From Cichorium intybus (Eukaryota > Streptophyta > Magnoliopsida > Asterales > Asteraceae), in contig CM042012.1 in assembly GCA_023525715.1 (NCBI GenBank), positions 61,153,205-61,217,204 on the forward strand: a stretch of DNA of 64,000 nucleotides, given 5' to 3'. This document shows positions 57,941-64,000 of this stretch, piece after piece (within the stretch, counting starts at the first letter, position 1; each line of letters begins with the position of its first letter). Made by a program: the position numbers and the translations under genes. The notes below the pieces were generated by a model that searched no databases, was not told where the DNA came from, and saw only the letters and a list, made by a program, of their open reading frames with translations.

Positions 57941-59057
57941 GCCCCCACCTTCATGGATAGAATGGTCTATATGCCTTCTAGTGATAACTATGAACTCCTT
58001 AGAATCGATGAGGTAATGTGAAACTACAAGTTTGACTTATATATGTTGAAAGGCATTTAGGTAGAAATCATAATTTGACTTTATCTATAAATAGGAAAAC
58101 CTTCATAATTAAGTCCTTTTTCATCGTATAGTACCAATTTAATATTAAAAACTCCAAATTATTTTGGCTAGAGTAAACATATTTTACAAATACTTTTTAT
58201 GGGCATCATAAACTCATTTATTTGTAATTTATAAAATAAAAGAGAAAAAAGTGTAATACATAATGTAAAAAAGCTATATATAGAGAGATTACAAATTTAA
58301 AAGCAAAGTTAATATATAAGTTATGTTTTAAAAAGGTTTCCACAACAACTATTCAACTTTGACAAACTTATATGCGTTAATCAAATAAGTTTATTCGGCT
58401 CCTTTTGTTCGGACTTTATGTTTAGCCCATTTTAGCTAAATTTAGTTTAATTGCTTATTTCTTTGTAATACTACTTTCATTTGATAATAATATGAAAACG
58501 TAACCGTTTATGTTCTTTGGTTAATAGTTTATAATATGTAGTTTGATTCGGTTTTTTTGCTGAAACCCGCCCGAAAACTAATGTGATCGGTTTTTTAAGT
58601 TTTAGAAATGAACACTTCGGTTTTTATTGCTTTCGCTTTTTTTATTTGGGGGTCGTTCTGTCTTTTAGTTCGGTTTTAAAACTGAAGTGACCAATGAATT
58701 TATCTCAAAACTGAATTAAAGCAGAGATGTTAAGTCTAAATTAAAGAAGAGATGTGCATTCTAAAGTGAATATATGAAACATGTATAGATGCCGCAAAAG
58801 GAGTGGTGAAGTCTTGACTAAGGAAAATAATGAAATGAAAAAAAGCTATCAGCAAAGAAAATTGATACCAAAGAAGAGGTGATGTCGGATAAAATGGACA
58901 CATCTATGTTGGTTTGACATAAAATAAAGTAACTTGATATTTGTATATGAACTTTCTCTTGAATTTATATCAATTAAATATACACGTGATAAATTTTAAA
59001 CTAAATAAAGAACATTTATTTGAAGTTGAGAACAATAATAATTTTGTGGTCGTTGAT

Positions 59058-60480
59058 TGTAACGATCCAAAATGGGCTTAATGGGAAAATAAGAAGTAAA
59101 TGAATAATTAATAAGTAATTATTCATATTATCAGTAAAATTGGTAAAAATGGTCATTTTATGACCAAAGACCAAAGCATGCAAAGAGTCATTTCTATGAC
59201 TAATGTTTAAAGGGTCATTTTATGACCAATGTTCTGTAAAGAGTCATTCTAATGACTAAAGTTGAAAATGGTCATTTCTATGACCAAATTTATGTAAATG
59301 AAGAAAATAGTTATTTTTATAACTAATGTTTAAAGAGTCATTTTTATGACGAATGTATGCAAAAGAGTTATTTTTATAAGTAAAGGTAGGAAAGAGTTAT
59401 TTTATAACTTAGGTAAAGAAAAGGGAACCACACTTCTACGTTAGCCTCCACCCCCGGTCAGTGGAACATAGTTGTTGGGATGGGCTTATCAATTCGTCAT
59501 CGTTTCATCACCATTACACGTTGTGAAAGGTGTACAACGCATAGGCAGACGTGACATGAATGAGGGCTTAAAATAGTACCTGGAGATTGGCCCTTCACGA
59601 CGCAACCACCTATAGATAGCGGCATGATGCCGTTAAAATGCTAAACCCTAGATCTCTTGTTTTGAAGCCTATATAAAGTCTCTATCTCTTAAGTCAGCCT
59701 CTTTTATCAGCCATAATTTCCCAGAGAAACCCTAGAACGACTCTTAGCCACCTTTTGTGATTCTTAGATCATTTCCTTAATTTGACGTGATGTTTGAAGA
59801 ATATGAAAAAGAGTGGTGCAAGGAAGTAGCCTCCAGCCATGATCTAGTATTACTTCCGCAGTTTCCTACTCCTGTATGTAAGAAAGTTCCTTATTTAATG
59901 CCTCCTTATGCTTAGACTTTAGCGTTAGGAATGTTTTATGGTGTTTTAGTCTGTGTATGATGTGTTTCTGAAGTTTAGGAAACCCCGTATCTCCAAGTTT
60001 GTTCCTAGACCATTTCTAGAGCCTTGGACCAGCAAAGAGAGCAAGCCCAGGCTCTCTTGAAGACATGCTTGAGCCTTTGGGTGTTTTGGACCTCTTTTTT
60101 TACTTATGTTTTGGGTTGGACATGTATTAGACATGCATGTCCATAAAGTTTACATTTTTATTAATTTATAGCCTAAATGGAGGAATTCTGGAGAACCATA
60201 GCCACTGGCTTAAAAGATTAAGCACTTAACAAAGAACTTGGAATGTTTAGAGATAGCATCATTAACATCAGGGGATAGTGATGCCACCTCTAGAGGAAAC
60301 CCGTTACTGATTGCGTCCCTTAGCAGCACTAAGAGGACCTGGACACGGCTTGATGCGTGTGATGTTGACTTTGACCGTTGACTTTTGACCAGTTTGACTT
60401 TTGGTCAAACTTAGGTGGATTAAGGACTTGACTAAGGGTTTGGCTTTAAAGTTGTATGGGTTACTGAGTTATATCTAATC
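59058..60480 (+). mobile_element. probable gypsy LTR or LTR fragment
   Basis: Starts TGTAACGATCC, the kind of start seen in the two solo LTRs, directly after the end of repeat copy 2. Near 60370-60410 it has GTTGACTTTGACC and the near-palindrome GACCAGTTTGACTTTTGGTC, common in plant gypsy LTRs. The other end and a target duplication were not found. Confidence 0.45.
59151..59409. repeat. array of nine short palindromes, 25-40 bp spacing
   Basis: Palindromes at 59151, 59186, 59213, 59242, 59270, 59309, 59336, 59366 and 59395, each about 15-16 bases. Three sequence types occur: GGTCAT/ATGACC, AGTCAT/ATGACT and AGTTAT/ATAACT. In seven units both arms carry the same type; units at 59336 and 59366 have one unpaired base. 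Spacers are variants of AATGTTTAAAG. Confidence 0.9.
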
Positions 60481-60638
60481 ATGAATTAGGAGGTTTGTGG
60501 AAGGAGATGTTCCGAATCGAGATTATATTGAACTTGAAAGACAAGTAAAGTTTATCAAGTCTCATTAACACAACACTTTCATCACCTACAACAGAGCTGC
60601 AGCCTCCCCCCGTCAAATCCATCAAGGAAAGAAAGTTT

Positions 60639-61019
60639 ATGAAGTCTACGTACTGTGAATTCGATATTGTGAGATCCGATGATGTATCGGTAGTAATCTC
60701 ACAAGCAGACTTTCTGATTGCCAACCCGACATACATTCTCGTAAATGGTAGAGTTCTGTTTAAAAAGATGAAGTCAAAACCCTATTTGGCAGCTCCCTTT
60801 GATTATGTAAAGACGTATCTGTCAAGATATACGACAAATTTTGATGAAATCGACCATGAATTTGATAGTCTCTTTCCCGCTCCAACTGGTATTGCTATTG
60901 AAGAATCGTTTAAAGGATTACAAGATAGAGGCATTGGAGTAATGTCTGATCCAGAGATTGGGGTTATCTACAGCGCTGTTGAGAAACCATATGAGAAGTG
61001 CTTTTTCGCCTTGAGTTAG
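60639..61019 (+). CDS. unidentified ORF, 126 codons, upstream of a copia-type polypurine tract
   Basis: Starts MKSTYCEFDIVRSDDVSVVI and ends YEKCFFALS. It has a plausible globular composition (QADFLIANPTYILVNGRVLF; FDEIDHEFDSLFPAPTGIAI) without low complexity. It lies about 190 bases before a polypurine tract and LTR on the same strand, so it is probably the 3' end of a retroelement's coding region, perhaps extended in other frames to 61150 (LFTISTPGILPHVKKSILEK). I recognise no RNase H motif and cannot name a family. Confidence 0.45.
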   Translation: MKSTYCEFDIVRSDDVSVVISQADFLIANPTYILVNGRVLFKKMKSKPYLAAPFDYVKTYLSRYTTNFDEIDHEFDSLFPAPTGIAIEESFKGLQDRGIGVMSDPEIGVIYSAVEKPYEKCFFALS

Positions 61020-61209
61020 AAAAATTGCTATCCTAACTCTTACCTAAAGGAAATGGAGTTATTCACTATTTCTACTCCAGGCATTCTGCCACATGTCAAA
61101 AAGTCTATCTTAGAGAAAATCACATGGACAATTATGGTCCTAAAATTCTTTCTGAAACTTTTCTACTTTATGGAAGAAGTTTCAAAGTAAAGTCTCTGGT
61201 TGGTCACTT

Positions 61210-61757
61210 AGGGGGAGATTGTTGAACCCTAAAAGTGATCATGCTGCTTGTAATGAGACTTTAATCCATGCGATCAGGAATATGGAAACCGAGCCAAGGG
61301 AAGAATGATGTGTTAAGAACTCAATTGAAACGAAGCTTGAATCCTAGGAGATGTCAAATGCGAAGCTTGTTTGTTAATCGAAGTACAAAAGATCTTGTAG
61401 TATATTTACTGAATAGTCCTTAGTACACTGTGTCAGTACTTTTGTCTTTTGTCAGAAAGAGATGGTTTTGTTTTAGGAGACAAGTTTTTTTTTTTTTTTG
61501 AACGGCAAATCTATCCTACTCCTACTCCTAAACTACTCATTGTTATGTTAGTGTCAGGGTTTGAACCCATGACCTCCTTGTTAGTAATCACCTTGTTAGC
61601 CAAGTGGGCTAGTACTTTATTGTTATTTTATTAGGGTATGTGTCTCAATATTTTCTTATAAATAGCCATCTCAAACCAGTTGTAAGATCGTCCGTTTTGA
61701 ATATAATTGACATATATTCTACTTCACATTCTCTGTGTTCTTACTTATTATCTTGCA
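61210..61757 (+). repeat. copia-type polypurine tract and 3' LTR, with SINE inside
   Basis: AGGGGGAGAT (61210-61219) precedes TGTTGAACCC, the LTR start at 61220. CTTATAAATAGCC near 61654 is a TATA box. The end is not certain; TTATCTTGCA near 61757 is a candidate. The 5' LTR is not in the window, so the element is truncated. Confidence 0.6.
61485..61622 (-). mobile_element. tRNA-derived SINE
   Basis: On the minus strand: an A-box-like TAGCCCACTTGG (61600-61611), a B box GGTTCAAACCC (61557-61567) with the spacing of a polymerase III promoter, and an A tail of 15 at 61485-61499. Length about 138 bp. Target duplication not clear. It lies inside the copia LTR in antisense. Confidence 0.75.
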
Positions 61758-61835
61758 TTACTGTTTATATAGATTAAAGATTCTGTTACTTATTATTTTG
61801 CATTTATTTGTCATACTTAAACATATAAAAATATG

Positions 61836-62035
61836 CATATACATTAACATATATATACACATACATAAAACATACACATACATACATATACATATACACA
61901 TAAACATACATACATGTACGCACACACACATACACACATAAACATATATGCACTCATATACAAACATCCGTACACATGCATACGTACACACATACATACA
62001 TATACACATACACATACACATGCACATATTAATAA
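61836..62035. repeat. degenerate (ACATAC)n microsatellite
   Basis: Imperfect CA/TA-rich hexamer-like repeats; frames across it (Tyr-Ile-His or Met-Cys repeats) are artefacts. Confidence 0.9.
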
Positions 62036-62050
62036 ACAATAATAATAAAC

Positions 62051-62634
<584 letters not shown>

Positions 62635-64000
62635 TGCAATGCCCGGTTTCTCATACAAAGTACACCCAGGAATTTTCAAACAATAACACATTAAAAAGGG
62701 TATACTTGTACTCAAACCACGAAAACAAGATGTTATCAACATAAATAATTACACAAAAGGTCCTTACAAATTTGTCCAGGCATTACAAATAAATCTATTA
62801 CAACTAAAGGACGGGCTCTAATCTTGTCCATCTCTCTTTATCACATGCCTTCCCCTATTACAGCTACAGATACCTGCAAAACAACATAACACTCAAGTGT
62901 AAGCTTGTAAAGCTTAGTGAGTAATCTCCAATATAATCCACATATGTCTCTCCATGAACATTCTCATTCTCCTCTCTTGCTATTCTTATTAGCAAGTAAG
63001 CACCTTCTTCTTTTAGCTGAAACCTGTAATTCACCTTTACTTACAACACCAGTTAATTATTAGTATACGTCAACTCATCAATAAGTACCATAACTGGTAC
63101 TGCTCGTAAACTCAATCACATTCTCAACAGTACTCATTTTCACAATTAGCAATACATAATATGCAATTCTCATAACTATAACAATTTAACTCAGAGGCTC
63201 TTTAACTCAACCTCTACATCATATACTCTATTCTTATACTCAATTAGAACAACCATCATGATTGTAGTAATCAAATTCAAAGACTCTTTAACTCACTCAT
63301 TCTAACATGTACTCTACTTTTATACTCAATATAGATTATAACTCGTCTCTTGTTATCCATAGATAACAGAACCTCTCTAACTCTAGCTACCCCAATATCA
63401 AAATAAAACACATATATGTACCACATACACATTACATACTACAAGATATAACTCTTATTTCTCAGTTTGTAAATTTGGTTATCTCAACCAATTAAAAATC
63501 AATAGCAACCTGTTAATTCACAATTCAATCATAAGAATAAATTATAGTTACTCACCTTATATTGACTCAGTATATGGAACCCCCAAATTTCGCGTACCGC
63601 CTCCTGTTCGCTAGACTTGGTTATAACACCATAGTCTAAATCAATTCTCCAACATACATAATCATCTCAATAACATCTATCTCGAAGATGTATAAATCAA
63701 AAGAGGAAAAAAGAGTATAAATGATAAATATCAACTCTATATTTACCGAAACCCCTAAATCCGCGGTTCTACTAATTCAACCGTAGAAACTCGACAATAA
63801 TCTCACAATTAACTCTAAAGGCATCCACTAACAATCTACTAACAACATATATAGCAATATATAGCTAAAACACGAAAATGAAAGTTAGGGTTTCAAAAAC
63901 CCAAAATCAAGAAATCACTCACCTCGATGAATTAGGAATCAAGAGCGCGTTTGCGGGGTTAGATTCGAGTCTCTTTATGTTTCCCCACGAATCTCTAGCT
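62635..64000. mobile_element. start of a gypsy-type LTR, right end outside window
   Basis: Begins TGCAATGCCCGG and echoes it as GGCATTACA at 62779-62787, the same layout as the solo LTRs at 26538 and 52193. It then has AAGCTTAGTGAGTAATCTCC where those have a GTGAGTTACATGAG block. No ORF. The call is by architecture, not by sequence identity. Confidence 0.5.

Larger units (their letters stand above)
56936..59056 (+). repeat. unidentified repeat family, copy 2
   Basis: Collinear with 13957-15444. It holds a hAT-like MITE (57040-57457) and a tandem duplication (57713-57940) that copy 1 lacks, and lacks the copy 1 fold-back. It ends GTCGTTGA just before a TGTAACGATCC LTR-like start. Confidence 0.82.

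Noticed and set aside
59151..59409. CRISPR-like array
   Set aside because: Units are short palindromes with variable, related spacers in a plant genome; no cas genes.
61557..61611. Possible tRNA gene
   Set aside because: A and B boxes are present but no acceptor stem is evident and an A tail follows; a SINE fits better.

Overview
The window is eukaryotic, specifically plant, intergenic DNA built almost entirely of nested transposable elements plus one endogenous pararetrovirus. Evidence is Ty1/copia and Athila/Tat-type Ty3/gypsy pol and gag motifs, tRNA-Met and tRNA-Asp primer sites, solo LTRs, MITEs, a tRNA-derived SINE and long (TA)n tracts. I see no convincing single-copy host gene. A gag peptide of the type GLGYNSVPPPFNDNYTP (about 31.2 kb) resembles copia gags I associate with daisy-family (Asteraceae) genomes, so an Asteraceae host is my best guess, as an inference only.

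Layout. 1-4668: a copia element on the minus strand with its 5' LTR at 4189-4668, running off the left edge. 4669-12370: a caulimovirid-like endogenous pararetrovirus, also minus strand, with gene order movement protein, three small ORFs, coat protein, protease-RT-RNase H, viroplasmin/transactivator. A 416-420 bp direct repeat flanks it, and the repeat offset gives a unit of about 7.29 kb, the size of a caulimovirid genome. It carries only a handful of stops and frameshifts. A 22-base C run marks its right junction. 12391-13956: a broken Harbinger-associated Myb/SANT-like gene and one element end with a TAA target duplication. 13957-15444 and 56936-59056: two direct copies of an unidentified repeat, each interrupted by different MITEs and duplications.

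15439-30385: a plus-strand copia element, split at a 5 bp duplication (ATCTC) by a 12.1 kb minus-strand Athila-type element (17843-29978). That element has gag, protease and a downstream ATHILA-ORF1-like gene but no RT or integrase. It was hit in turn by a 769 bp copia solo LTR and a 3134 bp gypsy solo LTR. 30613-33551: (TA)n, a copia gag-protease remnant and degenerate repeats. 33552-34343: an inverted copy of the Athila-type LTR. 34344-55930: the wreck of a second related minus-strand element. It contains a 14.5 kb minus-strand copia (35233-49753), which itself contains a 7.36 kb plus-strand copia (39513-46875), and a 2302 bp solo LTR (52193-54494). 59058-64000: LTR-like DNA with an array of palindromic repeats, an unidentified ORF next to a copia-type polypurine tract and LTR, a SINE inside that LTR, microsatellites, and the start of another gypsy-type LTR.

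Nothing here works as a pathway. The functional logic is that of parasites: LTRs supply promoters, primer sites and polypurine tracts allow reverse transcription, and several internally ruined elements must have moved with enzymes supplied by relatives. The most interesting items are the nearly complete pararetrovirus and its end structure, the pol-less gag-protease-ORF1 element, the young copia with an old decayed interior, and the array of paired-arm palindromes at 59.15-59.41 kb.
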